In this document: piece after piece, positions 8,401 to 16,363 of the stretch
How the letters are laid out: each line of letters begins with the position of its first letter
How positions within the stretch are numbered: the first letter of the stretch is position 1
Assembly: GCA_000381605.1 (NCBI GenBank)
Contig: KB906760.1
Span: 372,001 to 436,000 of the forward strand
DNA: 64,000 bases
Direction: 5' to 3'
DNA from: Acidobacteriaceae bacterium KBS 89
GTDB lineage: Bacteria > Acidobacteriota > Terriglobia > Terriglobales > Acidobacteriaceae
Notes under the pieces: generated by a model
The model's input: the letters and a program-made list of their open reading frames with translations, nothing else
Database searches by the model: none
What the model was told of the DNA's origin: nothing
Made by a program: the position numbers and the translations under genes

Positions 8401-11171
8401 CGGGCGACCGTCGTCACCTGGTCGGCAAAGGTGGCCAGCGTGTTGGTCATATTATTGATGGTCTCTGCCAGAGCCGCCACCTCGCCCTTCGCATTCACCG
8501 TCAGCTTTTGGGTGAGTTCGCCGTTGGCCACAGCGGTCACCACTTTGACAATGCCTCGCACCTGTTCCGTGAGATTCACTGCCATCACGTTGACGTTGTC
8601 GGTAAGGTCCTTCCAGGTTCCGGCAACGTCGGGCACCTGCGCCTGTCCACCAAGCTTTCCTTCCGTGCCCACTTCTCGGGCCACGCGGGTTACCTCTGCG
8701 GCAAACGCGTTCAGTTGGTCCACCATCGTATTGATGGTGTTCTTTAACTCCAGGATCTCTCCCTTCACGTCGACGGTGATCTTGCGAGACAAGTCTCCTC
8801 GTGCCACAGCCGTCGTGACTTCGGCGATATTACGGACCTGTCCCGTCAGATTTCCCGCCATGGAGTTAACCGAGTCCGTAAGGTCCTTCCAGGTTCCGGC
8901 CACACCGGGGACGTTCGCCTGTCCTCCGAGTCTCCCTTCGGTACCTACCTCGCGAGCCACGCGGGTTACTTCACCGGCGAACGCGTTCAGCTGGTCTACC
9001 ATTGTGTTGATGGTTTCTTTGAGCAGAAGAATTTCACCGCTCACGTTCACCGTTATCTTCTTCGAAAGATCGCCGCTGGCGATAGCGGTCGCAACTTCGG
9101 CGATATTGCGGACTTGCGCCGTCAGGTTGCCAGCCATAAAGTTGACGTTATCAGTAAGGTCCTTCCACGTTCCGGCGACACCAGGTACCTGAGCCTGGCC
9201 GCCCAGTTTGCCGTCGGTGCCAACCTCGCGTGCTACCCGGGTTACCTCTCCGGCAAAGGAGCGAAGCTGATCCACCATAGTATTTAGCGTATCCTTCAGT
9301 TCGAGGATCTCGCCACGCACATCGACTGTGATCTTGCGGGATAGGTCGCCTCGCGCGACGGCGGTTGCGACCTCGGCGATGTTGCGCACCTGCGCTGTCA
9401 GGTTGCCAGCCATGAAGTTGACCGAATCGGTAAGGTCTTTCCATGTTCCCGCGACGCCCGATACCTGCGCCTGCCCACCCAGCTTGCCTTCGGTTCCCAC
9501 TTCGCGCGCGACGCGGGTTACTTCGCCCGCGAAGGCGTTCAGCTGATCCACCATCGTGTTGATGGTGTTCTTCAACTCAAGGATCTCGCCTTTCACGTCG
9601 ACGGTAATCTTTCGCGAGAGATCGCCGCGCGCCACCGCCGTCGTGACCTCGGCGATATTGCGCACTTGCCCGGTAAGGTTCCCCGCCATGGAGTTGACCG
9701 AGTCCGTCAAATCCTTCCATGTGCCGGCGACCCCGGGTACGTTGGCCTGCCCGCCGAGCCGGCCTTCAGTTCCGACTTCGCGTGCCACGCGCGTGACTTC
9801 GCCGGCGAAGCGGTTCAGCTGATCGACCATCGTGTTCAGCGTCTCTTTCAGCTGGAGAATCTCGCCACGCACATCCACCGTGATCTTGCGGGAGAGGTCC
9901 CCATTTGCAATCGCCGTTGCCACCTCGGCGATGTTACGTACTTGGCCAGTAAGATTGCTGGCCATGAAGTTCACATTTTCGGTCAAATCCTTCCACGTTC
10001 CACCCACGCCTAGGACCTGCGCCTGTCCGCCCAGTTTGCCCTCCGTACCCACCTCGCGTGCCACTCGCGTGACCTCGCCGGCAAAGGCGTTCAGTTGATC
10101 CACCATCGTATTAATAGTGTCTTTTAGTTCAAGGATCTCCCCTTTAACGTCGACTGTGATTTTGCGCGACAGGTCGCCGCGGGCAACCGCCGTCGTAACC
10201 TCCGCGATGTTGCGTACCTGGGCTGTCAGATTTCCGGCCATCGCGTTCACCGAATCGGTGAGATCTTTCCACGTGCCGGCGACGCCTGGAACCACCGCCT
10301 GTCCACCGAGCTTTCCATCCGTACCTACCTCGCGAGCCACGCGGGTTACTTCGGAGGCGAAAGACCGCAGCTGGTCCACCATCGTGTTGATGGCCTCTTT
10401 CAATTGAAGAATCTCTCCGCGGACGTCAACCGTAATCTTGCGCGAAAGGTCGCCGCTCGCAACCGCCGTCGCCACCTCGGCGATATTGCGAACCTGGCCG
10501 GTCAGGTTGCTCGCCATCGAGTTAACCGAATCGGTAAGGTCCTTCCAGGTGCCCGCCACACCGGGCACCTGAGCCTGCCCTCCCAGCTTCCCATCCGTGC
10601 CCACCTCGCGGGCAACCCGGGTGACCTCGGCGGTGAAGATACCCAACTGCTGAATCATGGTATTGACGATGTTGGCGGAACGCAGGAACTCGCCTTCAAG
10701 TGGTCTTCCGCCGACGTCCAGCCGCACCGTCTGTGCCAGGTTTCCTTGTGCGACGGCCGCGATTGCGCGTGTGACTTCGGTGGTAGGCCGCAACAGATCC
10801 TCGACCAACGTGTTGACAGACGCCTCCATCTTGCCCCAGGATCCGCGAGATTGTTGAAAGCGCGTGCGCTCGCGCGTCTTGCCCTCTTTCCCTACGGCCT
10901 GCCCCACGCGGTTGAGCTCCGCGGCCATCTGCTCGTTCGCCGCAGCGATATCGTTGAACGTGTCGGCGATCTTCCCTTCCAGCCCGACCCACGCCACAGG
11001 AAGTCGAACGGAAAAGTCGCCGTCGCGCATGGTCTGCAAGCTGGCCAGAATCAGAGCAAGATTATCTGGATAAGAGGCTGATTGAACTCTCGACGTCGTG
11101 TTGCCGTCGCCATTCTCGGAAGACTTTTCCTTCTTGTTACCTTTAACTGTTACGGTGGCGGTCGTCGCCAT
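5403..11171 (-). CDS. Giant HAMP-repeat hybrid histidine kinase with three receivers
   Basis: A 1922-residue protein. Residues 1-35 look disordered; 36-182 hold HAMP-like units of a divergent kind; 183 to about 1010 are nine tandem 92-residue HAMP units; a GAF domain follows (about 1030-1190); a Gln/Glu-rich coiled coil; a dimerisation domain with the phospho-His in ANMSHELRTPLNSIL; an HATPase_c domain (NLLSNAFKFT, DSGIGI, GTGLGLAIS); then three receivers with phospho-Asp motifs SLDVSLPDM, VLDLRLPDM and VLMDIMMPEM. No transmembrane segment is visible, unlike most HAMP proteins. The layout resembles fungal group III (Nik1/Os-1) osmosensing kinases and large bacterial relatives, in which stacked HAMP units form a long signal-relaying rod. 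It heads the operon ending at 2584. Confidence 0.95.
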   Translation of the reverse strand: MATTATVTVKGNKKEKSSENGDGNTTSRVQSASYPDNLALILASLQTMRDGDFSVRLPVAWVGLEGKIADTFNDIAAANEQMAAELNRVGQAVGKEGKTRERTRFQQSRGSWGKMEASVNTLVEDLLRPTTEVTRAIAAVAQGNLAQTVRLDVGGRPLEGEFLRSANIVNTMIQQLGIFTAEVTRVAREVGTDGKLGGQAQVPGVAGTWKDLTDSVNSMASNLTGQVRNIAEVATAVASGDLSRKITVDVRGEILQLKEAINTMVDQLRSFASEVTRVAREVGTDGKLGGQAVVPGVAGTWKDLTDSVNAMAGNLTAQVRNIAEVTTAVARGDLSRKITVDVKGEILELKDTINTMVDQLNAFAGEVTRVAREVGTEGKLGGQAQVLGVGGTWKDLTENVNFMASNLTGQVRNIAEVATAIANGDLSRKITVDVRGEILQLKETLNTMVDQLNRFAGEVTRVAREVGTEGRLGGQANVPGVAGTWKDLTDSVNSMAGNLTGQVRNIAEVTTAVARGDLSRKITVDVKGEILELKNTINTMVDQLNAFAGEVTRVAREVGTEGKLGGQAQVSGVAGTWKDLTDSVNFMAGNLTAQVRNIAEVATAVARGDLSRKITVDVRGEILELKDTLNTMVDQLRSFAGEVTRVAREVGTDGKLGGQAQVPGVAGTWKDLTDNVNFMAGNLTAQVRNIAEVATAIASGDLSKKITVNVSGEILLLKETINTMVDQLNAFAGEVTRVAREVGTEGRLGGQANVPGVAGTWKDLTDSVNSMAGNLTGQVRNIAEVTTAVARGDLSRKITVDVKGEILELKNTINTMVDQLNAFAAEVTRVAREVGTEGKLGGQAQVPDVAGTWKDLTDNVNVMAVNLTEQVRGIVKVVTAVANGELTQKLTVNAKGEVAALAETINNMTNTLATFADQVTTVAREVGVEGRLGGQANVPGAAGTWKDLTGNVNLLADNLTNQVRAIAEVATAVTKGDLTRSIQVDASGEVAELKDNINTMIDNLRLTTDRNTEQDWLKTNLARFTGMLQGQRELTTVGRLLLSELAPLVNAQQGVLYQMEAEMPGSMTLLSSFADSTEGHHETVKLGEGLVGQCALEKRRMLISDLPKDTIPVRSGLFKAVPRNVIVLPILFEDRVKAVIELASLNAFTASHLAFLEQLTSSIGIVLNSIEATMQTEGLLKQSQQLAVELQTQQKELQQTNEQLAQKAKQLAEQNAEVERKNQEIEQARGALEEKAKELALTSKYKSEFLANMSHELRTPLNSILVLGQQLADNPDANLTPKQVEFARTIHGAGTDLLNLISDILDLSKIESGTVSVEAEEVFFGSLIEMVARPFRHEAENRRLAFEVDTDAHLSRSLVTDSKRLQQVLKNLLSNAFKFTEQGGVRLSVAAVASGWTARHPILSGAASVVAFEVSDSGIGIPGDKQRIIFEAFQQADAGTSRKYGGTGLGLAISRELASLLGGEIQLRSTPGKGSTFTLYLPQTYVGPATQTASTNNLPHHGPRLELPVSVMTVIDSPVEVLADDRNNIQPGDAVLLIVEDDVHYSRVLCDLSREKGFKVLMALRGAEALALAREFHPTAVSLDVSLPDMLGWTVLNHLKQDPATRHIPVQMLTMDEDWHHGLSHGAFAFVTKPTTSEGLSAAITRIREYSRPRRKRLLVVEDEPTQQLSIETLLGHDDIDISVVSTGSEALAAVSEEQFDCAVLDLRLPDMTGFELLEQLGQTKAGSELPVVVFTGKDLSPEEDSRLHMLARSVIVKDVESPERLLDETALFLHRVISDLPEEKRNMLDRLHRSDEALVGRKVLIVDDDVRNIFALSSVLERRGMSVLTAGTGREAIATVESTTDLSIVLMDIMMPEMDGYETMQVIRQNPLFRRLPIIALTAKAMKGDREKCLEAGASEYLAKPVNTEQLLSACRMWLHR
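8142..10625 (-). repeat. Nine tandem 276-bp repeats coding HAMP units
   Basis: Each unit encodes 92 residues beginning VTRVAREVG and containing LGGQA, AGTWKDLT, NLT(G/A)QVRNIAEV, GDLSRKITV and NTMVDQL. The first seven units are very similar. Unit 8 (GELTQKLTV) and unit 9 (GDLTRSIQV) are divergent and lie next to the GAF/kinase end. Units 4 and 7 encode proteins differing at a single residue near the end (AFAGE versus AFAAE), yet their DNA differs at many third codon positions. Confidence 0.92.
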
Positions 11172-11512
11172 AAATCAAGATCTCCTGTTCAAAATGCGAG
11201 TTAAATCGCACATTTACGGCACTCTTACAAGCACGACTACGCAGCGATGTTCGCAAGCATAGTGAATACTTTCTACGGAAGCAAGGAGTTTGTAATGCTC
11301 GGTTTCGCGATTGATTTCCCCTGACCGTTCCACTGCTAAGGCGTTTCCGCCCTAGTAGTCGCACTGGGATTCAAAACCTTGGATATGGGGCAGCCGGTGT
11401 CTGGGTTTCAAGCTGATGTTCCGATGGCGACAAATCGTTTAGCTGATACAACTATCGCCTATAGTTCTATATCTCATCACTCGCAAGCCATTTCCAATCC
11501 ATGGGTGAAAAA
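11172..11512. other. Intergenic, likely promoter of the kinase operon
   Basis: No gene seen. The part next to 11171 must hold the promoter of the minus-strand kinase operon, but no confident -35/-10 pair was picked out. A few more codons of the DUF892 remnant may extend leftwards here but cannot be aligned. Confidence 0.4.
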
Positions 11513-11666
11513 TGAGCGTTGGGACCTTAGAACAGCTCGGACAGAAGGAAGTAGCTGGTCTGCTTGATGAGACCATGACGGAGAGAAGAACGCCGACAAG
11601 ACACTGACCGGCGCTCAGCCAGGAAGGCTAAAACGAGCGGTCGGTTTCCCTCCACAATTGCCATGA
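11513..11666 (+). pseudogene. C-terminal remnant of a DUF892 (YciF-type ferritin-like) protein
   Basis: The frame from 11513 reads TLEQLGQKEVAGLLDETM, matching the last helices of the DUF892/YciE-YciF ferritin-like family (typically AEQLGQKEAA.LL..TL.EEK..D..LT). After a shift of frame near 11580 it continues EKNADKTLTGAQPGRLKRAV and ends in a TGA that overlaps the ATG of the next gene (ATGA at 11663). Only the C-terminal third is recognisable. The overlap suggests that in the ancestor this gene and the iron-permease-family gene were translationally coupled. Confidence 0.6.
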
Positions 11667-12115
11667 CCAACGTCAACAATACGAGTCGTCTGGAAGTCGC
11701 AAAGATCGTGGCCGACAGCGGTCGCAAGCAAACCCAGGGTGATGCCTTCGGGAAGTTTGCTGCGGCCGCGTCTGGCTGGCTCGGCTCAAAATGGGCGTTC
11801 GTGGGCGCGATTGTCATCATCGCGGTCTGGGCATCGATAGGGCCGTTATTTCACTACTCTGACACCTGGCAACTCGTCATCAATACGGGAACGACAATCA
11901 TTACGTTTGTGATGGTCTTCATTATTCAGAACACCCAAAATCGAGACGCGCGTGCAATCAATCTGAAGCTCGACGAGCTCATTCACGCAATTGACGCCGC
12001 CAAAAACCAGATGATGGATATCGAGAAGCTGAGCGACGAAGAACTCGATCAAATCCACGAAAGATATGCGCAAATCCGAGCCGAGTGTGATGACGAAGAC
12101 GTATCGAAAGCCTAA
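11663..12115 (+). CDS. Low-affinity iron permease family membrane protein
   Basis: A 150-residue protein of the family named after yeast Fet4 (Iron_permease, PF04120). It has a cytoplasmic N-terminus with FGKFAAAASGWLGSKWAF, two transmembrane helices (about 46-66, AFVGAIVIIAVWASIGPLF, and about 76-94, TTIITFVMVFIIQ), the family signature QNTQNRDARAINLKLDELI, and an acidic C-terminal tail. Bacterial members are far shorter than Fet4 and are probably not transporters by themselves; iron transport is unproven. No good ribosome-binding site precedes the ATG, which overlaps the stop of the DUF892 remnant, consistent with coupling to a gene now broken. The DUF1003 remnant follows on the opposite strand. 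Confidence 0.85.
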   Translation: MTNVNNTSRLEVAKIVADSGRKQTQGDAFGKFAAAASGWLGSKWAFVGAIVIIAVWASIGPLFHYSDTWQLVINTGTTIITFVMVFIIQNTQNRDARAINLKLDELIHAIDAAKNQMMDIEKLSDEELDQIHERYAQIRAECDDEDVSKA

Positions 12116-12116
12116 C

Positions 12117-12389
12117 TTACTCGTCGGTTAGGTTTTCCTGAATGATCTGCGCCACATTGTTCGATGGGCGTGGTTTTGCCATTTCCTTGATCTCTTCGTC
12201 GGTGCAAATAGCCCAAACCCCGATACGTTCAGCAATTTGTTGGTTCATTTTTACAACCGCGGACACTTCTCTTTCTGCAAGCAACAGAATTTGAAGCATA
12301 AGATGATCGCGTTCATAGGAGCGTCTGGCGAGGCCAGACTGCCTCATGAAGATGAAGCTCGTAAGTAAGATCGCCTCAAACGCCACCAC
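12117..12389 (-). pseudogene. C-terminal piece of a DUF1003 membrane protein
   Basis: The open frame begins inside the second membrane helix of the DUF1003 family (VAFEAILLTSFIFM) and continues with the conserved cytoplasmic helix RSYERDHLMLQILLLAEREV and a soluble tail ending at a normal stop. In intact members a first helix and about 60-100 residues precede this point. Here the sequence upstream is instead the body of a glycosyltransferase gene read in another frame. The 5' half was therefore lost at a recombination junction near 12390. Confidence 0.75.
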
Positions 12390-13009
12390 CCGCCGGAATT
12401 CCGGTAGACGTCTCCCCGAATACCGAGGTTTGCGCCGTGGATGTGCGAATGCGAGCCATCAAAACCAATCACGTAGTTCGCGCGAAATCGTTCCAATACC
12501 TCTGAACCGTGTTCTTCGAATGAATCCGCCTCTACCGTGCCCGCCACCGCCTCTGCGCTCCTGCCTGCGAGGAGCAACTGCTCAATGACCCAGGTGTCTG
12601 GTACTACGCAGCCCGCGTCGGTATTTGCCAACCACAAACGGTTCAATGGTCCCCGATAACGCTGAATGGCAGTTTCAGCCGCCACAGCCCTGGCCTTACC
12701 AACGACACCGGATTCAATCGATATCGCCAAGCCACGGCCCCGCGTCATCTCCTTCGCGATCTGAAACGTCAGATCCGTCGAACGATCAACTGCCACGATC
12801 ACGTCGGTCGTCACACAAGGAGGAAGCATTGAGAGCGATGCGAAGACAGATTCGAGGCAACGAGGAAGAAGTTTCTCTTCATTGCGAGCAAGAATTAAGG
12901 TTTCCTTCTTGGGCTTTAAAAGCTTTGGTAACGTACTCTCCGCCCAGGCTACGGCGATGGCGTTGGCCCGCCTCCATGGGGAAGACACAATACTGACAGA
13001 AGCGAGCAC
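12390..13009 (-). pseudogene. Truncated family-2 glycosyltransferase
   Basis: A GT-A-type fold is readable: LILARNEEKLLPRCLESV (nucleotide-binding strand), DVIVAVDRSTDLT, a WLANTDAGCVVP segment with the metal-binding acidic motif, and GANLGIRGDVYRNSGGW, the acceptor-side motif of family 2 enzymes. Just after SGGW the homology stops at the DUF1003 junction, so the C-terminal part is missing. The N-terminal 25-30 residues do not look like the family start and may also be joined sequence. Activity is unlikely. It is sandwiched between the DUF1003 remnant and a PHB-depolymerase tail on the other strand. Confidence 0.7.
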
Positions 13010-13029
13010 TCAAGGGGAGTCGCGTAGGC

Positions 13030-13196
13030 AATCCTGGTCACGGGACGGCAGGGTCGTCGTAAGGCTCGTCACGGTAGACGGAGGCGGCCACACTGTCCCA
13101 CAGCCCGGTTTTCGCTATCCGCGAATCATGGGCAGGACTTCTCGGACGATCAACGTTCCAGTTGAGACGGTGCGATTCTTTGGCATCGGCCATTAG
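13030..13196 (+). pseudogene. C-terminal tail of a PHB depolymerase / LpqC-type esterase
   Basis: The plus strand reads VVVRLVTVDGGGHTVPQP, the GGGHT block carrying the catalytic His of poly(3-hydroxybutyrate) depolymerase/feruloyl-esterase-like (LpqC) proteins, then GRTSRTINVPVETVRFF and a stop. The rest of the enzyme (nucleophile Ser and Asp blocks) is absent; the sequence to the left is the oppositely oriented glycosyltransferase remnant, so a junction lies near 13010-13030. Confidence 0.65.
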
Positions 13197-14162
13197 CGCA
13201 TCGGCAGGGCACGGTCTTTTTCGGTGGACTCGATCATTCGCGGGGCCCGCTTGAGAGGTGTTGGCATTATTTGGACGCAGGTCATGATCTCGCTTACGAC
13301 CTTCACATCGATTGACTGACGGCTATTCGAAGATCGTGCCCTTCGCGAATGAAAGATAGAACGGGTTCGCTGATATAGCCGAGTTTTTGATCACTGCGTC
13401 TGCCAGTGAATCGGCTGCCATTCGGGATCAGAACCACAAGAACATTAACGGCTTTCAGAGTCTGCCGATCCGACTACCTTGCACCTCCGAGCGATTTAAG
13501 GGTCAAAGCAAAATCTGCAGGAAACATAAATGATTGATTGCAGGATGTTTATCTGTATTTGGATTTTCTTTGGATTTTCTTTGCGAAACTCTTGATCAGC
13601 CCTAAGGACTCTTCAGCCTCCATTCACTACTGTGACCACATTGCTACTCGCCACACATGGTGCGGTAGCGGATTTGAAGAGGAGAAGCCAAGGCGCCTTC
13701 CTTGGTAGTCATCTCTGCTTTCCCGGCCCCTACTTTCGGCAACGCTTTCTTATCTTAGAGCGCGAGGCTCCAGTTCTCCTGTGTCAGGCATGTCAATGAA
13801 TGGAGGATGCTAGTGAGAATCGCTTGCCGATCTGGAGATCGGATTGACGTCGCGCAAGACCGAAGCTGCTGCTCTTGAAGACGCATCTTTACAACCCACT
13901 TCCCGTCTTGAAGATATCTATCCACTGCATAACCATAAGGAGAAAAAGGACCATGAACAACTTCGCCGATTCGCAGCGCCCACCTACAGATAAGCAGACA
14001 CTCAACCCCCGCACGGTGACGAGTGCCCAATCCCCGCTTGCCAGTCGAAGTTGGGCTCACCGTAAGTTTTCTTTGTTACAAGTGTTACAGGGAATACCAA
14101 GTTTCTTGATACAAGCGACCAGGGGTGGGCACTATCCCCCCAAACTAAGAGGCAACAAAACC
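13197..14162. other. Long region without a convincing gene; leader of the PEP-CTERM gene
   Basis: 13197-13740 shows short coding-like stretches (for example WHYLDAGHDLAYDLHID ending at a stop near 13317, plus strand) but nothing identifiable. From 13953 the frame of the PEP-CTERM gene is open with an ATG after AAGGAGAAAAAGG, but its first 70 codons are low in protein character. They include a repeated gttacaagtgttacag element and a G-run/C-run pair (near 14122-14143) able to form a hairpin. This looks more like an untranslated leader. Confidence 0.4.
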
Positions 14163-15023
14163 GTGCCTAGCTACCTCGGTTTCACCGCGGTTGTGTTGTC
14201 GTGGTTTTCGGCAGGTTCTTTAACGGCAAGTACAATACCGTTATTCAGCACGGGCAGTCCGGACGGGAAGATCGCCACGCTTTCCCGACCGGCCGGAGCG
14301 GGATCCGAGACTGAGACCGCGGACGACTTTATTTTAGGCCAGTCGGCATTTGTTACAAATGCCACCTTCGTCGGCCTGCTGCCCACTGGAACGTCGCTTT
14401 CGAGCGTGACCGGAGTCAGTATTGAGCTGTATCACGTCTTTCCATTGGACTCTGTCGACCCGCCCGATGGCCGCGTGGTGACGCGGACCAATTCCCCGAG
14501 TGACAATGCGTTCAAGTCATTCGACTCAGAGTCGCTCAGCGTCTCGGCAAAGATCTTGAATCCGAGTTTCACGGCCGCCAACTCCGTGGTAAATGGTATA
14601 CACGAAAAACCGAACCAATTCACCGGAGGTGAAGGTGCCGTCACCGGGGAGGAAGTAGAGTTCGACATCACCTTTCTGACGCCTTTTTTCGTGGATGCCA
14701 CCGATCACGATTTCTTCCGTCCCGAGGTCGACCTCTCGGATGGAAACTTCCTTTGGCTTTCGGCGCCAAAACCCATTGGGGCCCCGGGAACCGCCTTCCA
14801 ATTTCCGGGAGGGCCAACTACTGATCTGCAAAGTTGGATCCGCAATGAAGATTTGGCCCCGGACTGGAGCCGCATCGGCACCGATATCACTGGTCAGGGT
14901 CCGTTTAACGCAGCCTTTTCATTGTCGGGCAGTCCAGTCCCAGAACCCTCCAGCCTGCTCATGATGGGGTCCGGCTTGATGGGTCTGGCCGGTGTTATTC
15001 GCCGGAGGCTAATTCGCGCATAG
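14163..15023 (+). CDS. PEP-CTERM sorting-domain secreted protein
   Basis: An exported protein of about 286 residues. From a GTG at 14163 it begins with a signal peptide (SYLGFTAVVLSWFSAGSLTA), followed by a beta-rich domain of unknown function with acidic turns (ETETADDFILG, FRPEVDLSDGNFLWLSA). It ends with the canonical C-terminal signal VPEPSSLLMMGSGLMGLAG and an Arg-rich RRRLIRA tail. PEP-CTERM tails are recognised and cleaved by exosortase, tying the protein to exopolysaccharide-linked surface export; no exosortase is in this window. The start is uncertain: an ATG at 13953 has a better ribosome-binding site but would place the signal peptide 70 residues inside. AAGAGG lies ten bases before the GTG. 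Confidence 0.85.
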   Translation: MPSYLGFTAVVLSWFSAGSLTASTIPLFSTGSPDGKIATLSRPAGAGSETETADDFILGQSAFVTNATFVGLLPTGTSLSSVTGVSIELYHVFPLDSVDPPDGRVVTRTNSPSDNAFKSFDSESLSVSAKILNPSFTAANSVVNGIHEKPNQFTGGEGAVTGEEVEFDITFLTPFFVDATDHDFFRPEVDLSDGNFLWLSAPKPIGAPGTAFQFPGGPTTDLQSWIRNEDLAPDWSRIGTDITGQGPFNAAFSLSGSPVPEPSSLLMMGSGLMGLAGVIRRRLIRA

Positions 15024-15678
15024 GGAAATAACAACTGTGGTCCCTGTTGCGGAGCTTGGCGTTCGCCAGGCCTCCGCAGCAGGAAACCTCAAACTCGAGA
15101 GTCGCAGACGAGTTACCCGATACCTGAGAACCACCGGTGATGGTTCGGTCCGATGGAACTGCTCGGCAAAACTGATGGACTCGCCCTGCCCTGAGTTTTT
15201 GAACAATTGTTCCGTATACGTAATGATGCTGTTCGCGGAAGACACCGGCCTGCCGTTTGTCTGCTACACGACGGTTTCCAAGCGCAAGCTTAGCCAGCAT
15301 TGGCCGCTATCACGCCTAGTCGCTGGATTCCTTGTATCCGGGCGGACTGCTACCGCCTGTTCTGTTACGCAGCCAACTTAAAATCACCGCTGCGATGAGG
15401 TGCGCTACCGAGCGCCAGGTGTCTCTGAGGGAGCGGTATGCAAGGCGCGATGTTCATCTGCGAAAACGATGAGATGCATGTCAACGCGCTCACCTTGGGA
15501 GATCGAACCCGATGTTCTGAGGGTATCGCTGGTTACCTCATAGTTCTTCTCTGGATCCGGTGCTGCACGTCTCTCTGGGTCGGGGTGGGATACAGACGGC
15601 GGTTCGCTACCGGCTGCAGGCTGGGAAGAGCATCCTCGTACTAATGAGAAGATTCATGTACGGACTGCTATCTCACCT
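15024..15678. other. Intergenic region, nothing identifiable
   Basis: Short open frames exist on both strands (plus 15037-15381, plus 15438-15644, minus 14995-15300) but none shows a family motif or protein-like composition. The 15438 frame has a GGGAG before its ATG but an unconvincing product. Confidence 0.4.
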
Positions 15679-15963
15679 ATGAAGAGACAATCTGCTCCTA
15701 CGACATGCTTGCCGTTCTACACGGTCAAGGATGAAGAAGGGGAGATGTATTTCTGCAGTTTCCGATGCCTGTGTCTATGGGCCATGATACTTGTGACTAA
15801 GCCGAATTTGCCCGAAGCTGCCCGGGTGCAAGCTTTCGTGATGACCTTGCCGGATGGTAAGAAGCGCTCTTTTGACACTCTGACTGAGCTCGCTCAATGG
15901 TCTGCCGCGAACGCGATCGGGAATGTTGAAAGCGAGTGGCTGACAAAAGGGCGGGAGCTTTAA
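15679..15963 (+). CDS. Hypothetical protein with Cys-rich YFCSFRCLCLW motif
   Basis: A 94-residue protein. The N-terminal third contains EMYFCSFRCLCLWAM, which resembles the second half of a treble-clef/TRASH-like metal site (FCSxxCLxxW); the matching first Cys pair is reduced to a single Cys in TTCLPF, so metal binding is uncertain. The remainder (VMTLPDGKKRSFDTLTELAQWS) is an alpha/beta segment. The ribosome-binding site is weak. It is followed by two more small plus-strand genes, 16030 and 16364, the last an HNH nuclease. Function unknown. Confidence 0.6.
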   Translation: MKRQSAPTTCLPFYTVKDEEGEMYFCSFRCLCLWAMILVTKPNLPEAARVQAFVMTLPDGKKRSFDTLTELAQWSAANAIGNVESEWLTKGREL

Positions 15964-16029
15964 TAGCAACTTTCGGTGTAGTAAATCGCTCGCTGGGGAA
16001 TTAAAATACCGAGGTAACCGGAGGTAATC

Positions 16030-16311
16030 ATGATTCATCCTGGACTCGAGGCTCTGAAAACGTGGAAACCGATCGAATACGTGGCGGGATATCGGCGCGT
16101 CTGGCTGCGATCCCTTATCCCGCAGAATGCTCACCATTCCTGGGAATGCGGCTGGGAAGATGCCGATACTGAGGCACTCGAACTCGCCCGGCATGACAGT
16201 GTCCTCGCAGAGGGCAGGGAAGACGACTACACAAATACGTGTGGACTTCTCTTCGATGCAGGAGGTGACGCCAGATTAAATGGAATCTCATTTGATAAAG
16301 CTCGGACATAA
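16030..16311 (+). CDS. Hypothetical 93-residue protein
   Basis: A short protein with a near-perfect ribosome-binding site (GGAGGTAATC before the ATG at 16030). Composition is that of a folded soluble protein with several Trp (TWKPIEYVAGYRRVWLRS, HHSWECGWEDAD) and a charged C-terminal part. No family recognised. It lies 66 bases after the Cys-rich gene and 52 bases before the HNH gene, so the three are likely co-transcribed. Confidence 0.65.
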   Translation: MIHPGLEALKTWKPIEYVAGYRRVWLRSLIPQNAHHSWECGWEDADTEALELARHDSVLAEGREDDYTNTCGLLFDAGGDARLNGISFDKART

Positions 16312-16363
16312 CCTTGGAAGGAAGGCTGGATCGCCGCGGACATCAATATAGGATTGGTGCGCA

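Noticed and set aside
8142..10625. Tandem repeats considered as a CRISPR or satellite array
   Set aside because: The 276-bp period is codon-aligned, lacks spacers, and encodes HAMP units inside one open frame.
15438..15644. 68-residue plus frame with GGGAG before its ATG
   Set aside because: Composition (many Cys, Trp and Arg without pattern) looks random.
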